Source: Saccharina japonica (lineage: Eukaryota > Sar > Phaeophyceae > Laminariales > Laminariaceae). From it: a stretch of 64,000 nt of DNA. Where the stretch lies: contig MEHQ01001803.1 of NCBI GenBank assembly GCA_008828725.1, positions 31,593 through 95,592 of the forward strand, in the 5' to 3' direction. The translations under genes and the position numbers were made by a program. Position 1 is the first letter of the stretch; every line of letters starts with the position of its first letter. Of this stretch, positions 53,000 through 64,000 are shown piece by piece. The notes below the pieces were generated by a model. The model ran no database searches, was not told the DNA's origin, and was given only the letters and a program-made list of their open reading frames with translations.

Positions 53000-54550
53000 T
53001 AACACAGCCAAGAGGGGAAACGGACGAGTGAGCGCGTGAGCTAGCCACGTGCTGAAAAAAACGATTCAACAATCTCATCGATATCATCGATGCCTTTTGA
53101 CAAAAAGCAAATTCTTCATTGATTGACGTGACTCTTTTACCGCATGTTGACGGGGGAAAAAAATATGGGAGGGTAGTGCCTTCGTTGAATCAATTTAACT
53201 TTCGTATTTTTGTGCTGCTGTGTTCGCTTTTGCCATCTTTTGACCGCGACCAAGTGTAAAAAGAAAACAAGCGTTTAAGTCCCCACCGGCTGGCAGGATA
53301 ATATAATGAAACCGCGGCTGGGGCCTCTTGTCTTGTCAACAATGTGCATGATGATCGGTTTCTCAAGCAAACTGTCCAGATCGACAAAAAAAATAAATCA
53401 AAAAGCTGGATTTTGGGTGTTTACTACCCCCCCCTCACCGAAAGTTACAAAAAGCATGCCAATAATTAAAAAGGCAACAAGGGAAAAAAAAACGGGTACG
53501 TATGCATGCATGCTCGCACGCACGCACTGCACAGACACGCACAAGCAACCCGCAGCACAAGACCTATATCAGAATGCGTGGCTTTTACGCAGCGACAAAA
53601 GACGGAATCGCCAGCATCAGGGAAAACAAATAATCTAAACGAGCCGTAAAGTAAAGCACTCAACGCGCCCCCTCTTTTTTCCTTTTTTTATTTCTCCTGC
53701 CCATCACAAAACCACGGTAACGCAAAACTTTGAGGACTTCAGGACACCCAAACACCCCCCATCCCGCACGAGGGCAACGAACGCCAATACGAGGACTGCG
53801 CGCGCGCTCCCCACACCCCACTCCATCCCACCATCGCTATCGCGCGCGCGCCCCAAGCACCAACGAGGGAGTCGCTTCTCGCCATCGGCGATCGGAGCGA
53901 TACCGGGTAGGGGGGGGGGAGGAGAGGAGGCAGCAGCAACTTACCCCCCACCTGAAACAGCAGTTCAGTGTGATCGCTACAAGTCCCGTTCGCCAAACAA
54001 TTACGCCAAAAAGCAATAAAGCGCAAAATATGACGTCGGTACTCGTATTTTTAATAGGTACAGGTGGTGGTCTGGTGGTGCGGTTGTTTTAAGGACGCGA
54101 GGGGGGGGGGGGGTGTAAACATCAGGCCGACGCCTTTTATAGCTCGGGGCGCGCATGCGCAGTGCAGTGCATCGCAGGCAATGCACGCCAGCCACCGCGA
54201 GCGTGCGAAGCACCAAGCAAGCAAGACAGGAAAGGACCAAGACGAGACAAAGAAGCACAGAGTCAAGTCACGTACACATAATCCTGTCGATTTTATTCCC
54301 CTTTTGCTGTCGTATTATGATTCAGGCCCCTATACTAGCTGTTTTTTTTTTTGTTGCCCACACATCGCCCGACGTAAAAAAAGGGGCGCGTGCACCAGGG
54401 ATCCAACCCCAAAACCCGTCGTCCTCTTCCTCTGCCCGTTGTTGCCCAAAAGGCCTCGCGCCTTCTCCTCTAGTGCCTAATAAAGCCGCGGAAGTCCCGG
54501 TGCGGCTTTCCCCCCCCCACCCCCCCCCCAAAAAAAAAAAACGGTCAACG
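53000..54550. other. Region downstream of psbO, no recognised gene
   Basis: Includes a CpG-rich, C-rich patch (53740-53890) and GC-rich sequence at 54110-54250. Open frames are low complexity. The 3' untranslated region of psbO should lie at the right edge. Confidence 0.4.
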
Positions 54551-54561
54551 ATAAAACTGCT

Positions 54562-57500
54562 CTACTGGATGCGAGCGTAGAAGATACCTGAAAGAGAAAA
54601 CGGACACAACAACAAAAAACACCGAAGGGGCGACGGAATGGAGCATGGAAGAGTCAGTATTTGGAACGTAGTCAGCAGGTGGGAGGTACTTTTTGAAGCA
54701 AGGGTTACTCGAGGGGCCTGTGAGTTTACGTCATGGAAGAGTAAAGTCTTTGGAACGTGTGCAGCATGGGGGGTTGGTTACTTGAGGGAGCGTCCGTTTG
54801 CGTCGGTTGCGCGATAAAAGCAACAAAACAGCGAACATGCGCGTGCGGTGAAACGCGATTTCAACACGAAAGACTACCCCAGCCCAGCAGCAGCATGGAA
54901 TGCTTCAGGTGGCCCATGCTGTGATCGCCACATATTTGAAATATTCTTCTCTCAAGTTCCGGTTTTTTTAAAACAAACGAACAAACAAAAGAAAAACAGG
55001 CTTAAGTATGGTACATAATGACCCCTAAATGCTCTTCCGGATTAGTTTTAGGTACGTTAGGTACGACATCAAAAAGTTACCCGGGTTTAGGTATACCTTA
55101 CCTAACACACCCTTGGAATCTTACGTTTCTTCCTGGAAACAGCTCGTATGTACTATATACATTTGATTTACGTCCCCCGTAAAACATCAAAAAGGTAAAG
55201 GTCATCACTCAAAAGCCTACACGGGCGGTCGTGGGGGTAGAAACCGAAAAAAACAAAACATCAAAACGGTGGCGAAAGCAAAACGTTGACATCCCAGCTA
55301 AAAGAAAATAATAAATCATGAGACGGCAGGTGCAGCAGTGCTGCGGTCGGTATGCGTATGTTCTTACCCTTGACGAGGATGTCCTTGGGCACCTTGGAGC
55401 CCATGTCGGTGTCGCCCTTCTGCTTCGACACAAACACACCTAAAAACAAACAGATTGAAAAAAACGCCGTGGCGGCAGGGGGGGGGGGGGGGGAAGCGCA
55501 GTGGGTACATATTAAACTCTGGTCAGGGGATGTCGAGGCCGACCTCGAGCGAAGTCGGGCAGCACACAAAAGAGTAGGGGAGATTTTGGTTTCGCGAGAC
55601 TTCAAACCCCCTTTTACGTAGCTGTGTGTACCATTTTCCACTACCAAACATCATTAATTGGCACTTATTTGCACCGAGAGTCAGGGCATGTCCAGGCCGA
55701 CCCTGTGCGCAGCACAAAAACGTGGGCCAGGAGAGATGACTTATGTTCCCATAGGTATCAAGCGTGAAAACATTCGTTTTTCCCACGAGTATTCTTTTTG
55801 TCCACCGGCTCAGCTTCCGCGACCAAGCAAGACCGACCCCATGCGTAGTGTTTCACAAGGTCGACTCTTCGCACCATGCTATTAATGAGGCGGCTAGAAA
55901 CTTGCTTATACACACTTTGTCGAGAGTCAAGCACAAGCACCGTGAAAAAAAAAAAAAAAAAAAAATACACGTGAAATCGAGTGGGCGCCAGGCTTCTCTC
56001 ACGCCACTGTTTGGAACTCCCATTGCTCCAAACATCTTCCGGTCCTCCACGCTCTCGCCCGAACAAAGAAAACAACCCTCCCAAACACCACCACCGTCCA
56101 CCTCACCCACACCTCCCAACATCCATCCCCTGTCCCCTCCTCTCACCTCCGATCTCCCCGGCCTCCTTGTCCACCTGGTTAACCTCGAACTCGATGTTTC
56201 CGTCGGTCACATCGAACACCTTGTTGTTCTCCTTGAACATCTCCTTGTCTCCCTCCACACCCGACTGGAGTCCGGGCAGCGCCACGGCCATGTCGTAACC
56301 CGTCGACCCACCGCGGCCCTTGGGGTCAAGGAAGAGACCCGTGCGGTAGGATGGCGTGCGGAAGCCGCCGCCCATCTGGAACCCGGGCTTCACCTGGTTG
56401 CCGCCCGAGGAAGCCTTGGCGACGAGGTCCTTGACGGTGAAAAGGAACGGGATACGCTCGTAGTTCGACTGGATCGTAGTCGCCGCGTAGTCGATGCCGT
56501 CCTGGAGAGCGAAAGAGACATACGGCGGTTGGAGGCGGTGTGCGATTCACGGAAAATATTTAAAGAAGGGGTAGGCGGGGGGGGGGGGGGGGGGGGTCGC
56601 TGGGACACATGCTCTGAAGTCATCGACCGGTTGAACACCACAGCAGTAGGAGTGCCACAAATGGTTCCTTGCTCGTGCCAAACGAACGGTGCCCTCGATA
56701 GTCAGTAGTCCTCGCTTGTGCGTTCTTTGTATCATTGAGGAGCTATTATGCCACTAACACGTGTGAGACCGTTTCGCGGGGGCTCGTCCAGGCCTCTTAT
56801 TGGCCCCAATACATCCCCGGGTTTGTTTAGCGCACGGGGGCAGCCAGTCAAAAGGGTTCAAACCGTGGGTCTCCTTATAAATACAATCTATATAAAAAAG
56901 AGAAGGCCACTCAACCCGCACCCGTGACTTAATTACTTGGGACAACTCAATTATAACCCACAAGTGGCCGAGAACGCACGGTCGCGAGGACATCACGGCT
57001 GTAGAATTGACTTTTACCACAGTAACGCCTTCGAATAACGTGAAACGCCCTTAAGAACGACACAAGAACCACTGCCACAAGAAACCCTCTCTCCACAAGA
57101 AAAAAACAATGTCATCGGCGTCGACGGCGATAATATCATGCCATATGGTCGATCTCAAATGTAGCGCAGTGGCGGCTTTATCGTTGATATCGACCATGGT
57201 GTACCTACCGCAAAAAGAGCGTTGCTTTCGCACAGGGGCGCGATCGTTTTTCGGCGCTCGTTTTCTCGAGAACGGTAAGGGAGGGTTGCTCTAAAGTCGA
57301 GCATTTTATCGTATTTTCGGAAAGAAGGCCTTCGACCACATCTTTCCGAAAACACCTTGTTCGGTAGATATTGGCAACCTTCCCGTTCTGGAAAAAAGTC
57401 GAGAGCAGAAAAAAGATCGCATCACCACTGCTAACTGTGCGAACCCAACGCTCTTTTTTACGGTATATAACCTCGAAGCAGTCGACATTGCGACCACATT

Positions 57501-60500
57501 GTCATCGGCACCACCCACAACACCAACGCCACCGTGAACCCCGACGATCTCCCACAGGGACACACACCATCAACATCACCGCGCTCTGCGGTGCGCGGTG
57601 GCTGCGTGTAATGTTTCTGTGTGCTTCGTACTGTTTTGTGCCAGTGTGTGCTTTTATTTGTTGATCATGAGGGGTGTTCTTGTAATAAAAGCACACACTG
57701 GAAGTGTTTGGTGCACGAAGCGTTTGTTGCGTGCACCGCCGCTCTGCAATTAGGGGCTCCCGTGAGAAAGCAAACCATTGATAGGCCCACTCCTCACGCA
57801 GCAGAGCAGCCAGCGAGAGACTGAAACGCAGCTAGAGTGGGGGGGGGGGGAGGGCGCGACATCAGTCTGGACAAAAATCGCGCCAATATATACCTGGTGC
57901 ACTACTGTATCAAGGGTATATACTTTGTGACAAGCAACCAGTGCTTTCTGGTGCGTGCACACGGCAACAGCAGACTCACGAATGAAACATCTCAAAAGTT
58001 GTTTCAAAGAAAGGAGAAAATCATGTGACAATACTCGCGGACGTCGTAACAAAAACGTGACAAAAACCGGCCACGAGCCTAGGAGCCAGCCGACACGCTC
58101 GAAAGCGTCTCGTTTGAAAGGCCGAACACAGTCTTGCGGCAACATTCCTGGCCCGCTCAGCAGCGAACACGTCTTGAGAGAAGATTTTTTCGTGTCAACG
58201 TCACACTGCCCTGGGGTGGTCAAGCCCGGCCCAAGAAATGGCTTGAAGGCCCTAATGGCAGAGAAACCGACCGCACTAGATCGAGCGCTTCGAAAACCTT
58301 GCTCGAGTCCAGGCTGTCACCATGAACGAGGCCGTTTTGGCGCGCGACTAGGACGTCAGTCGAGGAAGACTATTCTATTCGTGGGTTCTGATTATTCTCA
58401 CTACAATAGCCCCTCCTTCCGTGACACGGGAGGTAGGAGGGGTGTTCTACTGCTATCAGGAGGCGTAGGGGGGGGGGAGGAAGGTTGCGTCCAAAACTTT
58501 CTAGTGGGCTTGAGATTGAGTTCAATGAGTGAAACAGAGGCGACTAATTTATCGTGGGCGACTATCTATAAGTGAGCGCATTTACTGCGGTCGCGGTGAT
58601 AACGCGTTTTTACTTGGAACTCCTTCAACGTTTGCACGCCTTGTTTTCAGGGGATAATAATTGAAATTAAGAAGCGAGTGCATCCGCTTTTGGGGACCAA
58701 CCTCCTCGGAATTACTACGTATTAGAGCACGACATAAAAATGCATCCGCGTTTTGGGGACCACACAAAAAAAAAGTGGTACCTCGTACTGCTGTATAATA
58801 GCATCTTTTTCCGGTGGGAAAATAAAGGAGACTCCAAATATGTAGGTGAAACTCTCTCTGAAGTATACATGGCTCAGGGCCGACGAAAACTGAATACTGA
58901 AAGGATCGTCAACAGTATGTATGTGATGGGAGGAAGGGCGGCTTCAGCGGACTTCGTTGTCGCGGTTCTTGAACTCGAGCTCGGAAAAAGGTTCTCAAGA
59001 CAAGCTCACATCTCATGATCCCCAATCAGCGACTCGGGCGGAACTGCCCAGCAGCAACAACATGACCGAGTTGCATAGGAATACGTATATATATACGAGT
59101 ACACACTGCTGCTGTGCACAGAAACGTGTTGACTCTAATTTCAAGTAACTTGTCCCCGAAACGGGAGTGCAGTCCTGGAAGGGGTTGATTTAACATTTCG
59201 ACTACATTATCTTACACTAATTCCAAGTAGTTTGTTCCGATGTGCAAGTTCCGAAAGGGGTGCTATTCATAGGGGCTCTTTCGTCACGAGGCATCCTGGT
59301 GCACTCATATTCAAGTAAGAGAAGTGACTACACCAGTACGTACAATGTCTTAGTATCACTCTCAGGATAAGCAATCAGGACGGACCCTGGGTGTATCGAT
59401 GTAGCTGGAGAGAAATAATGTGGAGGACAACACAAAAAACGTTGAAGTAGAACACGCCTTCCAAGCAACTCGTCCAAACCCGTAAAGGAAAATGCTGTGT
59501 ACTCGTACAACTATAAAAATATCGCTCTGATCACTTGTGTGGCCGGGAAGTCATGCGCCATGCGCAGCGCTCATATTTGCCAAGGTTGAGGTTTCATGAT
59601 CGAAAAGGCTTTTCTATTACGACTGCCGCCGTGGCCCATTGCAGCGATCGATCTCGCCTCTAAGCAATAGGACGAAAAAAAGGGTGCATGCGCTATACAT
59701 ATGGCAGGTTTGCAAGATAATATCAAGGTGCCGCTTTTCATGATGCAAAGTGTACTCGTACTGCCGACGATTTCGATACAGCAACACACAAAACACAAGA
59801 GGGTCGATTCAAGATGACCCGACGGCACATGCGTACGACACCAAAGCAAGTATGATAAACCTGGGCCGTGTACGTAGCTGGCAGGAAAAGACAAGAGCCT
59901 TTCCGACTCTCGTATGATATAACCCAAAACAAAACCTGAACATATTTTAGCTCATCTTCTTCATGGACTCGGCTCCAACCCTAGCCCTTCCTACGTCGCA
60001 TCTACACGGGGCCTCCTCTCCAAGCAGGTCTCCTCCCTCCCTCCCTCTCAAGGGCTGTACCCTAACCTAGAGCCAATACAATAGCGTGGATGCGTGTCTG
60101 ACGCACCTTCTCCGTGAAGGTCAGCTTGCCGTCCTTGTTCCCGAAGTCTCCCTCGATGCCGTAGAGGGTGTACGTCTCACGCGTCATGAGCTTCGTGTCA
60201 ATCATCTGCGGCACCATGTTGCCCCCCCGTGCCACCTAGTAACGCGTTTTACGATACATCATCGATCGTCACGTACATAGCGCCATTCCATCGTTTCGTC
60301 GAAGAAGGCAGAGAAACAAGAGGAAGAGAGAGAGAGAAGCAGCGGTTCCGCGGCCGTCCAATCCAATCCCAAAATGTCCAGTAGTAGCAGAGGTGGTACG
60401 CAATGGACGGACGACAAGAGGGGGTGGGGGTAAGGGGGGCAGTATTAGAGGTTTGCAATGCTTGTTTGCTGCTGCACAAGGGACAGGTGCGTCAATCCTA

Positions 60501-61991
60501 TCCTTGGACGGGGGGCATAGGCGACGGTATGCGGTGCAGAAAACATGATCGGTTGCCGAATTGCTTCCCAGATGTAAGGTGGGGAGTACTACACCTTTTG
60601 GCGATCGTGTTCGTGCTTCAAACATTGCAACAAGAACGTACTTACTCTCTGCTGTATATATACCCGCGGTAGTATTGAAATGCAGGAGAAGATGCCTTCT
60701 TCCAGGAATCGATTGCACTGCTGCTGCACTGCGATTTGCTTGGCTGGCTGGGTGCAAGGACTTGAATACAAAACCAGTCTGCTATACGTACACAGGGCTC
60801 AAGTGTGCTGCTATTACTTGTAGCAGTAGACCCTCCTTACACATAGCAGCTGAGATGCACACCTGGTACTACTGCAACCTCATTAATGACTCAGCCGTAC
60901 TTGGGGAGGACATCGAAATCAGGGCTCAAGGCTTCGCGTCTTGGGGGAGCATCTCAGGGTTGTATTTTGCCTGCATGCTGCAACATGTCTAGAGCTTTAC
61001 GTGTACGTACGAGACGAATCTCTCATGTCAAGGACCGAACAAAGCAAGCACGAAAAAAAAACATGAGTCATTCAATTTGTACGAGTACGAACGAACATCT
61101 CGACAGAAAATGTTCATGTTTCTCGTTCATGCGCAAATTCTGCAGCGACTTCGGCGCCCGAGGCAGCTATCGCAGAGCCTAACTAGGCACACTGTTATGC
61201 AAGATCATGGACACTCTCTAGCCTGGCTCAAAGCACGGCATCCGCGAAAAAAACAAGTCGAAGGCAACCTAGTATGGATTCCAGAGGCTTTTGGGTGTGC
61301 ACAGGCGTGGGGCGTAGCAGAGAGACTTGATTGAACAAGGGACACAAACGAGTACCACACCAGCCACCTCGTATACAAAGCAACAACACACAACTGCAGA
61401 GCCTGCATAATAAATAGCACAAAATCAAACGCACGCTCGCAGGCAGGAAGGAAGGAGGAGGAGCAAAGCAGGAGCTCCTTCCTTCCCTCTCTCTCTCTCT
61501 CTCTCGCTCCTCCTCGCATCCTCCTCTGATCCTCCTGCTGCTCCTCTCCTGCCCTGCCCAGCCACTGATCAACAGAGGCCTCTCGATCACCCACTCACCC
61601 TTGACAAGACCTGGAAGTTCTTGGGCTCGATGCACATGTCAACGATCTTCGCGTTGCCGCTGACGCTGATGGTCTCGTCTCCCACCACATCCGGGCATCG
61701 GTTGGCCAGACCAGTCCCCTTCACCTGAGTGTACGAGAGCGAGTCGAGCGTGTCCCGCGTGATCGCCTCCGCCGGCGGTGCCGCAAAAATGGACAGGCCA
61801 GCGAACACGGCGAGCGCACCGGTGGCAGCCTTCTTGAAGTCGTCCGCGGCGGACATCTCCATGGCGGAGCTCGATGCGCGGGTGGTCGAGGCGGATGCCA
61901 TTCGCGCTCCGTTGAAAGCGGACGAGGGAGCGAACGCATCAGCCGAAGGGCTGAGCGCAGACATAGCGACGGCGATCACGGCGAGCTTCAT
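54562..61991 (-). CDS. psbO: PsbO, 33-kDa oxygen-evolving enhancer protein 1, five exons
   Basis: Exons (minus): 61991-61599, 60235-60107, 56501-56147, 55439-55368 and 54587-54562, total 975 bases, 324 residues plus TAG. PsbO stabilises the Mn4CaO5 cluster of photosystem II on the lumen side of the thylakoid. Residues 1-19 are a signal peptide. SADA-FAP marks the transit-peptide cleavage with Phe at +1. KKAATGALAVFAGLSIFAAP and PAEA form the Sec-type lumen signal, so the mature protein starts near ITRDTLDSLSYTQVKG. The two disulfide Cys are in NRCPDV and DMCIEP. Later landmarks are MVPQMIDTKLM, YGIEGDFG, IPFLFTVKDLVAK, GRGGSTGYDMAVALP, GEIGGVFVSKQ, DTDMGSKVPKD and the C-terminus GIFYARIQ. All donors are GT and acceptors AG; phases agree. 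Introns are 1363, 3605, 707 and 780 bases. The last coding exon has only 26 bases. The upstream region has no clear TATA box on the coding strand. Confidence 0.96.
55928..55970. repeat. Poly(A) tract in psbO intron 3
   Basis: About 22 A residues (55944-55965) on the plus strand, equal to a T tract on the sense strand of psbO. It may be the tail of a retro-inserted fragment, but no SINE body was recognised next to it. Confidence 0.5.
57100..57550. repeat. Inverted-repeat segment in psbO intron 2
   Basis: GTCATCGGCGTCGACGGCGA at the left and CAGTCGACATTGCGACCACATTGTCATCGGC at the right, with GAGCGTTG/CAACGCTC and GAACGG..AAGG..GGTTGC mirrored further in. CCGTTCTGGAAAAAAGTCGAG resembles 10050-10075. 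It is probably a diverged foldback or MITE. Confidence 0.5.
57840..58575 (+). other. Open frame in psbO intron 2, antisense, unidentified
   Basis: A 206-codon plus-strand frame at 57955-58575 contains basic and Pro/Gly-rich segments (KSCFKERRKSCD, GPRNGLKALMAEKPTALDR). No domain was recognised and there is no splice or promoter evidence. It could be a chance frame or a remnant of a mobile element. Confidence 0.2.
58740..59018 (+). other. Second unidentified open frame in psbO intron 2
   Basis: A 92-codon plus-strand frame containing KYVGETLSEVYMAQGRRKLN and FVVAVLELELGKRF. Composition is protein-like, but the start codon lies in a dispersed GTTTTGGGGACCACAC repeat. No family was recognised. 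Confidence 0.2.
59137..59262. mobile_element. TTAACC/GGGGACAAA MITE remnant
   Basis: Contains TCTAATTTCAAGTAACTTGT-CCCCGAAACGGGAGTGCAGTCC and ACTAATTCCAAGTAGTTTGT, as in the family at 31073-31252. Confidence 0.5.
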
Positions 61992-62099
61992 GGTGCAACG
62001 GGGGTATAAAGCACTACTGCTGTTTGAAGCGTGTGAAGTGCTTGGTCTCGTGATGAGAAAAAGGGACTTTGCGGACGTTGCAAGCCTAGCCTTTATCGC

Positions 62100-62500
62100 G
62101 AGATAGAACAGGGGATGCCTTCGGGGCTATCAGATACACCTTCAACGCAAACGAAAAAATGCGCATTTTGACTGGACCGCATTGACCACTTTAGGACCTG
62201 AAGTGCTTGTGTGGGCTGATTTGGCACCACTTTAGGACCTAAATTTTAAAATATTTCAAACTTTTGTTTTCAAAATACTGGCCATTTTTGCCAAGAAAGC
62301 TGCGAGTACCACCTCGCTATCCTTGTAGTGCAGGGTGCAGCGTGCAGCAGCACCAGCAGTAGCAGACTAGATAGGTATGCATACTGCTGTGGTACTAGTA
62401 CACGCAATATCTCACCGGAATATGCTCTGCCCGTGGTCCAGATCAGGAAAGAAAGCAAGGCGTCTATGAAGTGAAAATTGAAAAAATGAAAAATGTGACA
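62100..62500. other. Region upstream of psbO
   Basis: Contains the direct repeat GACCACTTTAGGACCT/CACCACTTTAGGACCT (about 62182-62236). No exon was recognised. Confidence 0.4.
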
Positions 62501-62501
62501 G

Positions 62502-62637
62502 CAGCAGAACACGGCAGCAGCAGCAGCAGCAGCCAACCAGAGAAGGGTGGGTATGTATGCGCAAGGATCTAACGCCCCAAAAAACAGTGTGTGTGCTGCT
62601 GCTGCTGCTGCTGCTGTTTGCTGCTGCTGTTGTTGTA
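62502..62637. repeat. Opposed CAG and CTG arrays
   Basis: (CAG)n at 62502-62533 and (CTG)n at 62597-62616, followed by a CTGTTTGCTGCTGCTGTTG variant. They are separated by about 63 bases and complementary, so they can pair into a long hairpin. Confidence 0.85.
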
Positions 62638-62639
62638 AC

Positions 62640-63240
62640 TACTTATACTATGATAACAACGGAGTTTGTCTACATGGTTGGTATGCTATCATCGTAGTTG
62701 TGCAATGTTGGAAGAGCGTGTATCATGGGTACAACAACGAGACAACCCACCATAATTCAAAAATACAAAAATACCAAACAGCAAACAGCAAAAAAAAAAA
62801 CAGATATCAACGGACGGCGGCGCATCGAGGGGCGACAGAGGTTCGCGTCAGTTGAGAACGGCGGCATAGTTTTTCCTGCCCCCGTGGCTGATGGCCGTAC
62901 TCAAGGCGAAGAGGCATCAACAACGACAAAGCGGCACCCAACAATTCGACACACACTGCTGTGCTGTTGTTGTTATATACCAGGGTATATATATGCAATC
63001 ATACAAAAATGAAGCAAAAATACGGGAAAAAATACAGAAGAATGAAGGGCTCTCATCTCCCTCAGGCCCTTGTTTGCACACCTCGGACAGATCATGATCT
63101 ACGAGTACACTAAATCTTCTAGCTCCTCGCCTGCATATGTGAGAGGTTATGCAGGATCTGTACATTTAGTACAGCTCCAACCAAGGAAACGTGTGGTTTG
63201 ATCATGCATATTAGACGGCTTTGACCCAGCAACATAATAA
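62640..63240. other. No recognised gene
   Basis: A segment at 63080-63200 resembles 26570-26830 (CAGATCATGATCTA, GTGAGAGGTT.TGCAGGATCTGTA), so it is another copy of the repeat next to the MED10 3' end. Confidence 0.5.
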
Positions 63241-63247
63241 GCTGCAC

Positions 63248-63423
63248 TACCGGCCCTCTCACAAGAAAGTGCCCCACAAGAAACTCAGCCTACTCGTAAA
63301 ACATTACGGGGGAAATAAGAAAGTCGACAACTATTATACTGAAGTTAGTGTGGGACACACCCCTTTCTCAAATAAGAAAGTCAGTCTAAGCCCGATTTCT
63401 GGTTTCTTATGAGCGGGCCGGTA
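63248..63423. mobile_element. 176-bp MITE with TACCGGCCC ends
   Basis: TACCGGCCCTCTCACAAGAAA at the left mirrors TTTCTTATGAGCGGGCCGGTA at the right. The interior AATAAGAAAGTC and GAAGTTAGTGTGGGACAC are shared with 27189-27361. Confidence 0.75.
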
Positions 63424-63572
63424 TGTTATAGTACTGCTGGCATGATGTGGAAACGTTTGGTAAATACCTGGTATCAGGTATAATAATCGTATTGGTAGTA
63501 CTTGGAAGGCGGTATCTTAGGTGGGAACCAGGGATGGTTCCCGATGGCTTTTAGCCATCTCACCTGCCTTCT

Positions 63573-63856
63573 CAGGGTCGTTCTTATCGAGCAACTTTTT
63601 TCCAAAATTTCCAAATAAATTTTCCAAAAAAAACAGGAAAATCGAGAAAAAACAGGATTTATTTGGAAATTTGGAATTTTTACAGAGGGCAAAATATTTG
63701 GAAGGCTTCGCATTCCAAAATTTGGAAATTATTTTTGGAAAATATGGAAGTCCTAAAAATTGCGCGAAAAAAATATTTGGAAATTTTGGAAAAAAGTTGC
63801 TCGATAAGAACGACCCTTAAATTTTGGAAAAAAGTTGCTCGATAAGAACGACCCTC
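63573..63856. mobile_element. MITE, AGGGTCGTTCTTATCG family
   Basis: CAGGGTCGTTCTTATCGAGCAAC at the left and GTTGCTCGATAAGAACGACCCT at the right are nearly perfect inverted ends. The right end is duplicated (63797-63818 and 63833-63856). The interior has TTTGGAAATT words. This is the best-preserved member in the window. Confidence 0.8.
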
Positions 63857-64000
63857 AGTCGTTCATCACGCGAAAACGGAATAAACCTGCTCTTCTTCTA
63901 TCTCTACGGAAACAACACACGTGAGTACCAACGAGTACCCGTTCCATAGGCTGACCTGGCTAGGGATACCCTGTCCTCTTATACCTAGCATCACTACACT

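Noticed and set aside
55350-56510. Long plus-strand frame (314 codons) over psbO
   Set aside because: It is the antisense shadow of psbO exons 3 and neighbouring introns; the minus-strand exons match the PsbO family throughout.
62270-62536. Secreted or membrane protein starting with poly-Ala
   Set aside because: The Ala run comes from (CAG)n, and the rest has no domain or splice support.

Overview
The window is nuclear DNA of a photosynthetic eukaryote. It is rich in repeats and poor in genes, with long spliceosomal introns. The best clue to the organism is a five-exon psbO gene on the minus strand at 54.6-62.0 kb. Its precursor carries a bipartite plastid leader: a signal peptide, then a SADAFAP cleavage motif with Phe at the start of the transit peptide, then a thylakoid lumen signal. 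That leader type belongs to algae with a secondary plastid of red-algal origin. I infer an ochrophyte (stramenopile) alga, possibly brown-alga-like, but cannot name the species.

Four protein families were recognised by translating across splice sites. (1) The last two exons of a monothiol glutaredoxin occur three times (3.4-4.0, 7.0-7.5 and 16.3-16.8 kb, plus strand). The active site is CGYS instead of CGFS, and the intron between the exons is GC-AG. (2) Mediator subunit MED10 runs from 20.2 to 26.5 kb on the plus strand in four exons with matching phases; its 4.6 kb first intron is full of repeats. (3) A TMEM181/Wntless-like membrane protein runs from 41.2 to 31.7 kb on the minus strand. Two exons were found, split by an 8.5 kb intron that contains a sequencing gap and a partial duplicate of exon 2. 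(4) psbO. These are unrelated housekeeping genes, each with its own promoter; nothing suggests an operon or a functional cluster.

Layout. 0.7-19.9 kb is a set of near-identical blocks, A-A-B-(inverted B)-A-B, joined at a single undetermined base or at G/C homopolymers, so misassembly or unmerged haplotypes are likely. 20-31 kb is MED10 with MITEs, a tRNA-derived SINE family and an unidentified minus-strand open region at 28.9-30.3 kb. 31-41 kb is the TMEM181-like gene, whose intron holds MITEs, tandem arrays and a decayed non-LTR reverse transcriptase (38.15-39.3 kb). 41.5-51 kb is mostly minisatellites and MITEs, with a second concatenated-allele pattern (A-B-C-A'-D-C'). 51-54.5 kb has a hAT-like MITE and unidentified open frames. 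54.5-62 kb is psbO, and 62-64 kb is repeats.

No CRISPR, operon-like or defence system was seen. The most informative novelties are structural: a SINE family whose one copy with a head shows A and B boxes and a poly(A) tail, a 406-bp foldback element nested in an older MITE, an 809-bp TIR element, a minisatellite with a 42-bp unit that stays open as 14-residue repeats, and the glutaredoxin variant.
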